A stretch of 12,513 nucleotides of DNA from Pseudomonadaceae bacterium UBA836 (GCA_002296055.1 DBHE01000008.1:1-12513); one strand, 5' to 3'. Counted from the first letter of the stretch, positions 1-6,929 are shown. Numbers and translations are program-made. The notes: generated by a model not told the origin, from the sequence alone.

Positions 1-518
1 CTCATACCGGAGTGCGCATCGCGATAACGCGCGCCCGGCACCGGCATGTCGACGGTGAACACCAGCGTGGTCACACCCGCGGCCTTGGCGCGTTCCAGCG
101 CGTTCTTCATAAAGCCGCGATCTTTCAGCACGTACAACTGAAACCACATCGGACGATTGATCGCCGGAGCCACTTCCTCGATCGGGCACACGGACACGGT
201 CGACAGGGTAAAGGGAATGCCCTTGTCGGCAGCAGCGCGCGCCGCCTGGACCTCACCACGACGGGCGTACATGCCGGTCAGACCGACTGGCGACAGCGCC
301 ACCGGCATGCTCAGAGTTTCGTCGAACAGGCGGGTTTCCAGGCTCAGCTCCGCCATGTCTTTCAGCACCCGCTGACGCAGGGCGATATCGGCCAGATCCG
401 CGACATTGCGCTTGAGCGTGTGCTCGGCGTAGGCGCCACCATCAATGTAGTGGAACAGAAAGGGCGGCAACCGGCGCTGGGCGGCGGCACGGTAATCGGT
501 CGAGGCAGAAATGATCAT
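1..518 (-). CDS. lldD: L-lactate dehydrogenase (FMN, quinone-linked), N-terminal part, cut by the window edge
   Basis: This is the first 172 codons of LldD, the membrane-associated FMN enzyme that oxidises L-lactate to pyruvate and passes electrons to the quinone pool. The reading frame starts at the ATG complementary to 516-518 ([20 protein letters not shown]) and stays open to the left edge, ending in a [11 protein letters not shown] segment. It aligns without gaps to my recollection of E. coli LldD. The flavin/substrate-side residues Y24 ([11 protein letters not shown]), Q127 and Y129 (MWFQLYV) are present; the catalytic His and the C-terminal FMN-binding half lie outside the window. It sits 69 bases downstream of lldP on the same strand, so it is probably co-transcribed from the lldP promoter. 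The Shine-Dalgarno is weak (GGGAA, about 9 bases upstream of the ATG), which suggests reliance on the operon. Incomplete only because of the window boundary; no sign of a broken gene. Confidence 0.95.
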   Translation of the reverse strand, partial: MIISASTDYRAAAQRRLPPFLFHYIDGGAYAEHTLKRNVADLADIALRQRVLKDMAELSLETRLFDETLSMPVALSPVGLTGMYARRGEVQAARAAADKGIPFTLSTVSVCPIEEVAPAINRPMWFQLYVLKDRGFMKNALERAKAAGVTTLVFTVDMPVPGARYRDAHSGM

Positions 519-550
519 CACGGAGTTCCCATCGAATCTTCAACGGACGA

Positions 551-573
551 CGCCCCGGCACCAGGCCGGGGCG
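551..573. other. Perfect GC-rich hairpin between lldP and lldD
   Basis: Arms 551-559 and 565-573 are perfect 9-bp complements (CGCCCCGGC / GCCGGGGCG) around a 5-base loop. The hairpin fills much of the 69-base gap between the lldP stop and the lldD start. No T-run follows on the minus strand, so it is not a standard intrinsic terminator. An intercistronic mRNA-stability element, or partial attenuation adjusting permease versus enzyme levels, is an inference. Confidence 0.6.
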
Positions 574-587
574 ACAGCAGTAGGGTA

Positions 588-2282
588 TCAGCCCGCCATC
601 AGCGGGTCGCGGACACCCATAACATAGGCAGCAAAGAGCGCAATCAAACCGGTCATCAGCACGTAGTAGAGGGTCGGCCAGATGGTACGGCGCAGAGTCG
701 TACCCTCGCGGCCAAGCAGGCCAACGGTAGCCGAGGCCGCCACCACGTTGTGAATGGCAATCATGTTACCGGCCGCGGCGCCAATCGCCTGCGCCGCCAC
801 GATCAGCGCTGTGGACAGGCCGAGGTTGCTCGCTACGCCAAACTGGAACTGGCTGAACATCATATTGGATACGGTGTTGGAGCCAGCCAGGAAGGCGCCC
901 AGCGCGCCGATGCTCGGCGCCAGCAGCGGATAGATACCGCCCACGCTGTCGGCGACATAACGGGCCATGACAATCGGCATGCTCGGCAGGTCGGCGGCGT
1001 TGACTCCGGAGTTGATCAGAATACGCACCATCGGCACGGTGAACAGCAGTACAAAGCCGGCGCTCAGCAGCACGCCAAAGGACTCGCCCGCCGCCTTGCC
1101 CAGCTCGCTGGCTTTCATGCGATGCAGGAAGAAGGTCGCAATCACCACCATGACCAGAATACCGCCCGGCAGGTACAGCGGCTGTACGCCAGCGCTGACG
1201 CCAGCCTCACCCAGGATATCGGTAAAGTTGATGGCAACCGCCTTGAACGCGGCAGTGACCTCGGGGAAGACCCGGCTGATCACCAGCAGCACACCCACCA
1301 GCAGGTACGGCAGCCAGGCGCGGAAGCTGCTCATGGGGCGCGCGGTCAACTCTTCCAGCTTCATCTCAACGGTACCCATCCAGGCGGCCGGCCAGCTGTC
1401 ACGCGGTGCAAAGTCCCACTGACGCTTGGGCACCAGAAAGCCTGCACGAGCGGCGGTGGTGACGATCGCCAGGCCGACCAGACCACCAATCAGCGACGGG
1501 AATTCCGGCCCCAGAAAGACACCGCCCAGCACATAGGGGATGGTCATGGAGACACCGGCAAACAGGGCGAACGGCAGCACTTCAAACACCGCGCGCCAGC
1601 TCTTGTCCTGACCAAAGAAGCGCACCAGCATGATGACCATCACCAGCGGCATGGCGGTACCCACCAGCGCGTGAACAATCGCCACCTGGCTGGTGATCAG
1701 CTGCAGATAGGCGTCCCAACTGGAGCCGGCGGCCGCCAGTTGCTCACCGATCACCGCGTGATCCAGGCCGGTATTCACACCCACGATGATCGGCGTACCC
1801 ACCGCACCGAAGGAGACCGGCGTGCTCTGCACCAGCATACCCATCAGCACCGCCGCCATGGCCGGAAAGCCGATGGCTACCAGCAACGGCGCGGCGATGG
1901 CAGCGGGCGTACCGAAGCCGGAGGCGCCTTCAATGAAGCAGCCAAACAGCCAGGCGATGATGATGGCCTGAATACGGCGGTCCGGGCTGATGGTGGTAAA
2001 GCCGGCGCGAATGGCCGTAATGCCGCCGGAGTGCTTGAGGGTGTTGAGCAGCAGAATGGCGCCAAAGATGATCCACAGAACGCCGACAGTGACTACCAGC
2101 CCCTGCAGGGTCGAGGCCAGCACCCGGTTGAAACTCATATCCCAGACAAACAACGCGATACCGGCGCTGAGCAGGTAGACCAGCGGCATGGCACGACGTG
2201 CCGGCCAACGCAAACCGATCAACAAGATGCCCGCCAACAGAATCGGGGCAAAGGCCATCAAGGCAAGAAAACCGGAAGACAT
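588..2282 (-). CDS. lldP: L-lactate permease, LctP family
   Basis: A 564-residue inner-membrane transporter of the LctP family (LldP/GlcA), which imports L-lactate, and often D-lactate or glycolate, with protons. The protein is hydrophobic throughout, with roughly a dozen membrane segments, starting at residues 5-25 (LALMAFAPILLAGILLIGL). It carries the family signatures GCFIEGASGFGTPAAIAAPLL (around residue 115-135) and, near the C-terminus, LAGSNTVSNMMFSQFQFG and AQAIGAAAGNMIAIHNVVAASATVGL. Its length matches E. coli LldP (551) and GlcA (560). The start ATG complementary to 2280-2282 has AGGAG about seven bases upstream. It lies first in an lldPD operon divergent from lldR, behind a good sigma-70 promoter and an LldR-type operator. 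GlcA (glycolate) is the alternative specificity; adjacency to lldD and lldR favours lactate. Confidence 0.95.
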   Translation of the reverse strand: MSSGFLALMAFAPILLAGILLIGLRWPARRAMPLVYLLSAGIALFVWDMSFNRVLASTLQGLVVTVGVLWIIFGAILLLNTLKHSGGITAIRAGFTTISPDRRIQAIIIAWLFGCFIEGASGFGTPAAIAAPLLVAIGFPAMAAVLMGMLVQSTPVSFGAVGTPIIVGVNTGLDHAVIGEQLAAAGSSWDAYLQLITSQVAIVHALVGTAMPLVMVIMLVRFFGQDKSWRAVFEVLPFALFAGVSMTIPYVLGGVFLGPEFPSLIGGLVGLAIVTTAARAGFLVPKRQWDFAPRDSWPAAWMGTVEMKLEELTARPMSSFRAWLPYLLVGVLLVISRVFPEVTAAFKAVAINFTDILGEAGVSAGVQPLYLPGGILVMVVIATFFLHRMKASELGKAAGESFGVLLSAGFVLLFTVPMVRILINSGVNAADLPSMPIVMARYVADSVGGIYPLLAPSIGALGAFLAGSNTVSNMMFSQFQFGVASNLGLSTALIVAAQAIGAAAGNMIAIHNVVAASATVGLLGREGTTLRRTIWPTLYYVLMTGLIALFAAYVMGVRDPLMAG

Positions 2283-2319
2283 GAAGCGCTCCTGTACTTG
2301 TTATTGGCGATCGAGCACC

Positions 2320-2336
2320 AATTGGTAATACCAATT
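2320..2336. promoter_or_regulatory. LldR operator O1 (perfect palindrome)
   Basis: AATTGGTAATACCAATT is a perfect 8+1+8 palindrome. It contains the TTGGT-N3-ACCAA core typical of FadR/PdhR/LldR-type GntR regulators, and its arms agree with the LldR site I recall from P. aeruginosa. It lies about 11-27 bases downstream of the predicted lldP transcription start, a position suited to repression. That LldR binds it is inference from sequence and the adjacent regulator. Confidence 0.85.
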
Positions 2337-2353
2337 TACAAAAATGGAAGCCC

Positions 2354-2382
2354 AGATTAAAAAAGCACCAGCAGCATGTCAA
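2354..2382 (-). promoter_or_regulatory. Sigma-70 promoter of lldPD
   Basis: On the minus strand, a consensus -35 TTGACA (2377-2382) is followed after exactly 17 bases by -10 TAATCT (2354-2359, five of six consensus bases). The start would be near 2347, giving a leader of about 65 bases before lldP that contains operator O1. It is the best sigma-70 match I found in the window. Confidence 0.8.
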
Positions 2383-2423
2383 ACCTGTGACTGTAGACTT
2401 TGGTATATGCGGCAACGCGGCGG

Positions 2424-2452
2424 TTGATCGGCGCTAGCCCGACCGCTACCCT
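2424..2452 (+). promoter_or_regulatory. Candidate promoter of lldR
   Basis: TTGATC (2424-2429), a 17-base spacer and TACCCT (2447-2452, three of six consensus bases) form a weak sigma-70-like promoter. The predicted start near 2459 falls just before operator O2, mirroring the lldP promoter/O1 arrangement. The -10 is poor, so the call rests on spacing and on that arrangement. Confidence 0.4.
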
Positions 2453-2462
2453 TTCGACAGGA

Positions 2463-2475
2463 TTGGTAAGACCAA
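2463..2475. promoter_or_regulatory. LldR operator O2, next to the lldR ribosome-binding site
   Basis: TTGGTAAGACCAA has the same TTGGT-N3-ACCAA core as O1, with shorter arms. It abuts and partly overlaps the AAAGGAA Shine-Dalgarno (2474-2480) of lldR, so occupancy would probably repress lldR itself. Its centre is 141 bases from that of O1. Binding is inferred. Confidence 0.7.
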
Positions 2476-2486
2476 AGGAACCTTGC

Positions 2487-3263
2487 GTGGAAATAGGCCA
2501 GATCAAACAGCGCAGGCTGTCCGACAACATCGTCGAGCAGCTGGAAACCATGATTCTTGAGGGCACGCTGCAGCCGGGCCAGCGCCTACCCGCCGAGCGC
2601 GCGCTGGCCGAGCAGTTCGGCGTGTCGCGCCCTTCCCTGCGCGAGGCGGTACAAAAGCTGGTTGCCAAGGGCCTGTTGATCAGCCGCCAGGGCGGCGGCA
2701 ACTATGTCAGCGATACGCTGGGCTCCAGCTTCAGCGATCCGCTGCTGGCGCTGCTGGAAGGTCGCCCCGAGGCACAGCGCGACCTGCTGGAGTTTCGCCA
2801 CACACTGGAAGCCGACTGCGCCTACTATGCCGCCCAGCGCGCCACCGATCTGGACCGTGAACACCTGCAGGCGGCCTTTGATGCGCTGCAGGCGTGCTAC
2901 GCCCGCGAGGGCAAGGCATCACGGGCAGAGGAAGGCGCAGCTGACGCGCGTTTTCATCTGGCGATCGCCGAGGCCAGCCACAATCTGGTGCTGCTGCACA
3001 CCATTCGTGGCCTGTTCGATCTGCTCAAACGCAACGTGGTGACCAACATCGGCGGCATGTACGCGCTGCGCAGCGAGACCCGACGCATGCTGGTTGAGCA
3101 ACACCAGGCGCTGTTCGACGCCATCATGCAGGGCCGCGCCGACGATGCGCGGCGCATTGCCAGCGAGCACATCAGCTATGTGCAGGACGTGCTGGAAGAG
3201 CGGGAAGAGGAAAGCCGCAGACTGGCCCGCGCCCAGCGGCGCGAGCGCCCGGTCAGTCGCTGA
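2487..3263 (+). CDS. lldR: Lactate-responsive GntR/FCD-family repressor
   Basis: A 258-residue cytoplasmic regulator with an N-terminal GntR winged helix-turn-helix (residues 10-75; LPAERALAEQFGVSRPSLREAVQKL) and a C-terminal FCD ligand domain (about 95-240). The likely FCD metal/ligand residues D153, H157 (DARFHLAIAEASHN), H206 (EQHQALF) and H228 are all present. In the LldR/PdhR branch, lactate binding relieves repression of lldPD. I start it at GTG 2487, with AAAGGAA six bases upstream; this gives 258 residues, the E. coli LldR length. A longer frame from TTG 2400 would translate through O2 and the promoter, and has no family support. It is divergent from lldP, and its last 11 bases overlap the end of convergent gcdG. 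PdhR and GlcC are related alternatives, but the neighbours decide for LldR. Confidence 0.92.
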   Translation: MEIGQIKQRRLSDNIVEQLETMILEGTLQPGQRLPAERALAEQFGVSRPSLREAVQKLVAKGLLISRQGGGNYVSDTLGSSFSDPLLALLEGRPEAQRDLLEFRHTLEADCAYYAAQRATDLDREHLQAAFDALQACYAREGKASRAEEGAADARFHLAIAEASHNLVLLHTIRGLFDLLKRNVVTNIGGMYALRSETRRMLVEQHQALFDAIMQGRADDARRIASEHISYVQDVLEEREEESRRLARAQRRERPVSR

Positions 3264-4431
3264 GCCAGTCGGACAGCACCTCTGAGTTGTGCTCACCCAG
3301 CAGCGGCGGCGGGCGGCGATAGTCGACCGGCGTGCGTGACAGCCGGATCGGGTTGGCAACCAGATCGACCTCGCCAGCCAACGGGTGCGCCATGCGAATG
3401 CGTGTACCACGCGCCTGCACCTGCGGATCGGCAAACACCTGCGCCAGATCGTTGATCGGGCCACAGGGCACACCCGCCTGCTCCAACGCCGCAATCCACT
3501 CGGCGGTGGTGCGAAATACCGTGACCTGACGGATCAGGGGCACCAGCTCAGCGCGATTGGCAACCCGAGCTGAGTTAGTCGCAAACCGCGCGTCAGCCGC
3601 CCACTCCGGATGCCCCGCCACCTCGCAGAACTTGCGAAACTGACCGTCGTTCCCCACCGTCAGAATGAAGTCGCCATCAGCGGTTGGAAAGTCCTGATAG
3701 GGCACGATGTTCGGGTGCGCGTTACCCAAACGCTTGGGCGGCACGCCGGTAGTGAGGTAGTTCAGCGCCTGATTACCGAGACAGGCGACTTGCACATCCA
3801 GCAGCGCCAAATCGATGTACTGGCCCAGACCGCTGCGCTCACGCTCGGCCAGCGCCGCAAGAATGGCATTGCTGGCGTACAGCCCGGTGAGGATATCGGT
3901 CAGCGCAACGCCAACCTTGACCGGCCCGGCGCCCTCCTCGCCATCCGCCTTGCCGGTGATGCTCATCAGGCCGCCCATGGCCTGAATCATAAAGTCGTAG
4001 CCCGCCCGCTTGGCATAGGGCCCTTGCTGCCCAAAGCCGGTTACCGAGCAGTAGATCAGGCGGGGGTTAAGCGCCTGCAGGCTGGCGTAATCCAGCCCAT
4101 AAGCGGCCAGCCCGCCAACCTTGAAGTTCTCAATCAGCACATCAGCGCGCTGCACCAACTCACGCACCTGCTGCTGCCCTTCGGGCTGAGTAAAGTCGAT
4201 GGTGATCGAGCGCTTGTTGCGGTTGGCCGACAGAAAATACGCCGCCTCAGAGGTGTCGCGACCGTCGCCATCACGCAGGTACGGCGGCCCCCAGGCACGG
4301 GTGTCATCACCCGCCCCCGGCCGTTCAACCTTGACCACATCCGCCCCCAGGTCCGCCAGCATCTGCCCGGCCCAAGGGCCAGCCAATACACGGGAGAGAT
4401 CGAGGACGCGCAAACCGGATAATGCACTCAT
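3253..4431 (-). CDS. gcdG: Family III CoA-transferase, probable succinyl-CoA:glutarate CoA-transferase
   Basis: A 392-residue CaiB/BaiF (class III) CoA-transferase. The N-terminal half has the family signature LRVLDLSRVLAGPWAGQMLADLGADVVKVE. The catalytic aspartate, which forms the acyl anhydride in this family, is predicted as D179 in KVGVALTDILTGLYA. The YDFMIQAMGGLMSITG segment and a C-terminal EQAGVPCGPIND segment are also typical. Beside gcdH and gcdR, the likely reaction is transfer of CoA from succinyl-CoA to glutarate, making glutaryl-CoA in lysine/glutarate catabolism. The start is the ATG complementary to 4429-4431, with GGAG eight bases upstream; the in-frame TTG 21 bases earlier lies on that Shine-Dalgarno and is rejected. 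It is 158 bases downstream of gcdH. Its 3' end overlaps lldR by 11 bases with no terminator in between. Substrate is inferred from context; family membership is certain. Confidence 0.88.
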   Translation of the reverse strand: MSALSGLRVLDLSRVLAGPWAGQMLADLGADVVKVERPGAGDDTRAWGPPYLRDGDGRDTSEAAYFLSANRNKRSITIDFTQPEGQQQVRELVQRADVLIENFKVGGLAAYGLDYASLQALNPRLIYCSVTGFGQQGPYAKRAGYDFMIQAMGGLMSITGKADGEEGAGPVKVGVALTDILTGLYASNAILAALAERERSGLGQYIDLALLDVQVACLGNQALNYLTTGVPPKRLGNAHPNIVPYQDFPTADGDFILTVGNDGQFRKFCEVAGHPEWAADARFATNSARVANRAELVPLIRQVTVFRTTAEWIAALEQAGVPCGPINDLAQVFADPQVQARGTRIRMAHPLAGEVDLVANPIRLSRTPVDYRRPPPLLGEHNSEVLSDWLSD

Positions 4432-4442
4432 GCCTTTAGCTC

Positions 4443-4470
4443 CAAGCGGCAAGCTTCAAGCCACAAGCTG
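4443..4470 (+). repeat. Heptad array A: four CAAGCNN units
   Basis: Four in-phase 7-bp units, CAAGCGG, CAAGCTT, CAAGCCA and CAAGCTG. The array lies just upstream of the gcdG start, and the gcdG Shine-Dalgarno (GGAG on minus) is at its edge. It pairs as a degenerate inverted repeat with array B. Confidence 0.85.
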
Positions 4471-4524
4471 GCCGTGCGAGATAGGGGGAGGAGAAGGTAG
4501 CCTCGTGCTGCGCGAGGAAAACAC

Positions 4525-4554
4525 GACAAGCCGACCCAACACGGGTGGCTTGTC
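4525..4554. other. Strong hairpin between gcdH and gcdG
   Basis: GACAAGCC (4525-4532) pairs perfectly with GGCTTGTC (4547-4554). Inside it ACCC (4534-4537) pairs with GGGT (4543-4546), leaving one bulged base and a 5-base loop: 12 bp in all. In the gcdH-gcdG transcript it is followed by GTGTTTT, too weak for a confident terminator but able to act as an attenuator or processing site. Its right arm is the first unit of array B. A smaller 5-bp hairpin (4501-4505 / 4513-4517) follows on the same transcript. Confidence 0.55.
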
Positions 4555-4582
4555 GCTTGCAGCTTGAGGCTTGCAGCTGCCG
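4548..4582 (-). repeat. Heptad array B: four GCTTGNN units plus a decayed fifth
   Basis: GCTTG begins at 4548, 4555, 4562 and 4569, exactly 7 bases apart, then GCTGC at 4576. It is the CAAGCNN repeat on the minus strand, inverted relative to array A, 8 bases downstream of the gcdH stop. Confidence 0.85.
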
Positions 4583-4589
4583 TAAGGCG

Positions 4590-5774
4590 TTAGAAAAACG
4601 CTTGTAGGCCAGTCTGCGCGCGGCCGAGGATCAGCGCGTGCACGTCGTGGGTACCTTCGTAGGTGTTAACCACTTCCAGGTTGACCACGTGGCGGATAAC
4701 GCCGTACTCGTCGGAGATACCGTTGCCACCCAGCATGTCGCGAGCAATGCGGGCGATGTCCAGTGACTTGCCGCAGGAGTTGCGCTTCATGATGGAGGTG
4801 ATTTCAACGGCAGCAGTGCCTTCATCCTTCATGCGGCCCAAACGAAGGCAGCCTTGCAGCGCCAGAGTGATTTCAGTCTGCATGTCCGCCAGTTTTTTCT
4901 GCACCAACTGAGTCTGCGCCAGCGGGCGGCCAAACTGCAGGCGATCCAGCGTGTACTGACGAGCGGTGTGCCAGCAGAACTCGGCAGCGCCCAGCGCGCC
5001 CCAGGAGATACCGTAGCGAGCAGAGTTCAAGCAGGTGAACGGACCTTTCAGGCCGGTTACGTGCGGCAGCATGTTCTCTTCCGGCACGAACACGTCGTCC
5101 ATCACGATCTCGCCGGTGATGGAGGTACGCAGACCCACCTTGCCCTTGATGGCCGGGGCGCTCAGGCCTTTCCAGCCTTTCTCCAGAATGAAGCCGCGAA
5201 TCACGTCATCATCGGTCTTGGCCCAAACCACGAATACGTCAGCAATCGGGCTGTTGGTGATCCACATCTTGGCGCCCTTGAGCAGGTAGCCGCCTTCAGT
5301 GCTGCGCGCGCGGGTAACCATGGAGCCCGGGTCGGAACCGTGGTTCGGCTCGGTCAGACCGAAGCAACCGATAAACTCGCCAGAGGCCAGCTTGGGCAGG
5401 TACTTCTGCTTCTGCTCCTCAGAACCGAACTCGTTGATCGGCACCATGACCAGCGAGGACTGCACGCTCATCATGGAGCGGTAGCCGGAGTCGACGCGCT
5501 CGACTTCACGCGCGATCAGGCCGTAGCAGACATAGTTCAGGCCGCTTCCACCGTACTCGGTAGGAATGGTCGCGCCCAGCAGGCCCAGCTCGCCCATTTC
5601 ACGGAAGATTTCCGCATCGGTCTGCTCATTGCGGAACGAGTTCAGCACCCGCGGCATGAGTTTGTCCTGGCAGTACTGGCGTGCGCTGTCACGCACCATG
5701 CGCTCTTCTTCAGTCAGTTGCTGATCCAGCAGCAGCGGATCTTCCCAGTTGAAACTTGCCTTGGATGCGGCCAT
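4590..5774 (-). CDS. gcdH: Glutaryl-CoA dehydrogenase
   Basis: A 394-residue FAD enzyme of the acyl-CoA dehydrogenase family. It oxidises and decarboxylates glutaryl-CoA to crotonyl-CoA and passes electrons to ETF. The sequence is very close to human mature GCDH as I recall it. The predicted catalytic base is E373 ([17 protein letters not shown]). R99 and S103 in [15 protein letters not shown] match the residues that hold the substrate's terminal carboxylate, which separates it from ordinary acyl-CoA dehydrogenases. FAD-side motifs [34 protein letters not shown] and [17 protein letters not shown] are intact. I start it at the ATG complementary to 5772-5774 ([15 protein letters not shown]), with GGAGA about five bases upstream; the 17-residue upstream extension has no family counterpart. 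It is first in a gcdH-gcdG unit divergent from gcdR. Confidence 0.96.
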   Translation of the reverse strand: MAASKASFNWEDPLLLDQQLTEEERMVRDSARQYCQDKLMPRVLNSFRNEQTDAEIFREMGELGLLGATIPTEYGGSGLNYVCYGLIAREVERVDSGYRSMMSVQSSLVMVPINEFGSEEQKQKYLPKLASGEFIGCFGLTEPNHGSDPGSMVTRARSTEGGYLLKGAKMWITNSPIADVFVVWAKTDDDVIRGFILEKGWKGLSAPAIKGKVGLRTSITGEIVMDDVFVPEENMLPHVTGLKGPFTCLNSARYGISWGALGAAEFCWHTARQYTLDRLQFGRPLAQTQLVQKKLADMQTEITLALQGCLRLGRMKDEGTAAVEITSIMKRNSCGKSLDIARIARDMLGGNGISDEYGVIRHVVNLEVVNTYEGTHDVHALILGRAQTGLQAFF

Positions 5775-5837
5775 GAGCTCTCCGATATTCGATTTGTTAG
5801 GGGTCTGGTTCCAATAAGAAACCACAAGGTGACAGCG

Positions 5838-5866
5838 ACTCTACGCACAGAGAAAACCACAAACAA
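5838..5866 (-). promoter_or_regulatory. Candidate promoter of gcdHG
   Basis: On the minus strand, TTGTTT (5861-5866), a 17-base spacer and TAGAGT (5838-5843, four of six consensus bases). The weak -35 suits an activator-dependent promoter. The predicted start near 5831 would leave a leader of about 57 bases. Confidence 0.4.
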
Positions 5867-5894
5867 GCGTCTTTTATGCAGACACCTGTGCTAA

Positions 5895-5912
5895 ATTGGA
5901 ACTCCGACCAAT
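5895..5912. promoter_or_regulatory. Candidate GcdR (LysR-type) binding site
   Basis: ATTGG-N8-CCAAT is a perfect interrupted palindrome in the gcdH/gcdR divergent region. Its centre is about 72 bases upstream of the predicted gcdH start, the usual distance for a LysR-type recognition site. It is not an exact T-N11-A box. A second interrupted palindrome (TGGTT-N9-AACCA, 5806-5824) lies in the gcdH leader. Binding is inferred. Confidence 0.4.
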
Positions 5913-5922
5913 AGCATAGCGA

Positions 5923-5950
5923 CAATCCGCAAGCTGCAAGCGGCAAGCAA
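5923..5950 (+). repeat. Heptad array C: three CAAGCNN units plus a decayed first
   Basis: CAATCCG (decayed), CAAGCTG, CAAGCGG and CAAGCAA in phase. Bases 5930-5941 (CAAGCTGCAAGC) are a perfect 12-bp complement of 5972-5983 in array D, so C and D can form a hairpin with a 30-base loop in the gcdR upstream region. Confidence 0.85.
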
Positions 5951-5971
5951 CTCCGGCTCAGCGCACGGAAA

Positions 5972-6006
5972 GCTTGCAGCTTGATACTTATAGCTTATAG
6001 CTGCTC
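5972..6006 (-). repeat. Heptad array D: five GCTTGNN-type units, progressively decayed
   Basis: Units begin at 5972, 5979, 5986, 5993 and 6000: GCTTGCA, GCTTGAT, ACTTATA, GCTTATA and GCTGCTC. The first two match the core; the next two have changed to TATA-rich sequence. The gcdR Shine-Dalgarno (GAAGGAG, 6008-6014) follows immediately. Confidence 0.8.
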
Positions 6007-6020
6007 CGAAGGAGCCCCCC

Positions 6021-6929
6021 ATGCGCCGCAAGATCCCCCCGACCCAAGCACTGGTCTGCTTCGAGTCGTCCGCTCGCCACGAGAGCTTCACCAAGGCGGC
6101 AGAAGAATTGTCGCTGACACAAAGCGCAGTCTGTCGGCAAATCGCTAATTTGGAGGCCTTTCTCGATATTCAGCTGTTTCGCCGCACGCGCCGCGGGGTG
6201 AAGCTGACCGACGCCGGGCAAATTTACAGCCGCCGCATCGCCAGCCGGCTGGACGCGGTGGAACGCGACACCCTGTCGGTGATGGGCAACCAAGGCACAG
6301 CGACGCTGGAGGTGGCGTTGGTACCGACCTTTGGCACCCAATGGCTGCTGCCACGGCTTAGCCACTTTCTGCGCCAGCATCCACAGATCACGGTCAACCT
6401 GACAAACCGCACGCGCCCCTTCCTGTTTGCAGATACCGAGTTTGATGCGGCCATTTACTTCGGCGACGGCGACTGGTCCGGTACCCAGACCCACTACCTG
6501 ATGCCCGAAGCGCCGATTCCAGTCTGTAGCCCAGCGTTGATTGGGCCGGCCAGCGAACTCACACCCGAGGAGATTGCTGGCCTGCCACTGCTGCAACAAA
6601 CCACCCGCCCCTACGCCTGGCGCCAATGGTTTGCCGCCGCCGACATGCGTGTTGAGCACGACCTTAACGGCACCCGGCTGGAACTGTTCTCAATGTTGGC
6701 GCAGGCCGCCATGCACGGCATGGGCATCGCGCTTATTCCGCCATTCCTGATTCGTCAGGAGCTGGCCGACGGCCGGTTAATCAGCCCCTGTCCGCGCAGC
6801 TTTGAAACCGACAACGGCTACTATTTGGTGATCCCGGAGCGCAAGGCAGAGTCGGCCGCGCTGCTGGCTTTCAGGGACTGGATTCTGGATCAGGCGCAGA
6901 CCTATAGAGCCGCAAGCGGCAAGCTGTAA
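6021..6929 (+). CDS. gcdR: LysR-family regulator of the glutarate genes
   Basis: A 302-residue LysR-type regulator. The N-terminal winged helix-turn-helix covers about residues 5-65 (FESSARHESFTKAAEELSLTQSAVCRQIANLE, then LFRRTRRGVKLTDAG), followed by a linker helix and a periplasmic-binding-like effector domain from about residue 90 (VALVPTFGTQWLLPRL, resembling the GcvA subgroup). ATG 6021 has GAAGGAG six bases upstream. It is divergent from gcdHG, the usual position of an activator of its neighbours; glutarate is the likely effector, from context and from what I recall of pseudomonad GcdR. The last residues, ASGKL, and the TAA stop are encoded inside heptad array E, so the natural C-terminus may have been altered by the repeat. 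LysR identity is certain; the specific target is inferred. Confidence 0.88.
   Translation: MRRKIPPTQALVCFESSARHESFTKAAEELSLTQSAVCRQIANLEAFLDIQLFRRTRRGVKLTDAGQIYSRRIASRLDAVERDTLSVMGNQGTATLEVALVPTFGTQWLLPRLSHFLRQHPQITVNLTNRTRPFLFADTEFDAAIYFGDGDWSGTQTHYLMPEAPIPVCSPALIGPASELTPEEIAGLPLLQQTTRPYAWRQWFAAADMRVEHDLNGTRLELFSMLAQAAMHGMGIALIPPFLIRQELADGRLISPCPRSFETDNGYYLVIPERKAESAALLAFRDWILDQAQTYRAASGKL

Noticed and set aside
12..2360. 782-codon open frame on the plus strand antisense to lldD and lldP
   Set aside because: The translation is rich in His, Gln, Arg and Gly with no recognisable domain, while the opposite strand encodes two well-matched proteins. It is a by-product of GC-rich codon use.
2400..2486. 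Upstream extension of lldR from TTG 2400
   Set aside because: It would translate through the predicted promoter and operator O2 and lacks family similarity; GTG 2487 has a good Shine-Dalgarno and gives the usual length.
4432..4589. Insertion sequence or mobile-element remnant bounded by inverted repeats
   Set aside because: The inverted arms enclose only about 77 bases with no coding potential, and no target duplication is evident.
4854..5894. 346-codon open frame on the plus strand antisense to gcdH
   Set aside because: No family resemblance, low-complexity composition, and it lies opposite a highly conserved enzyme.
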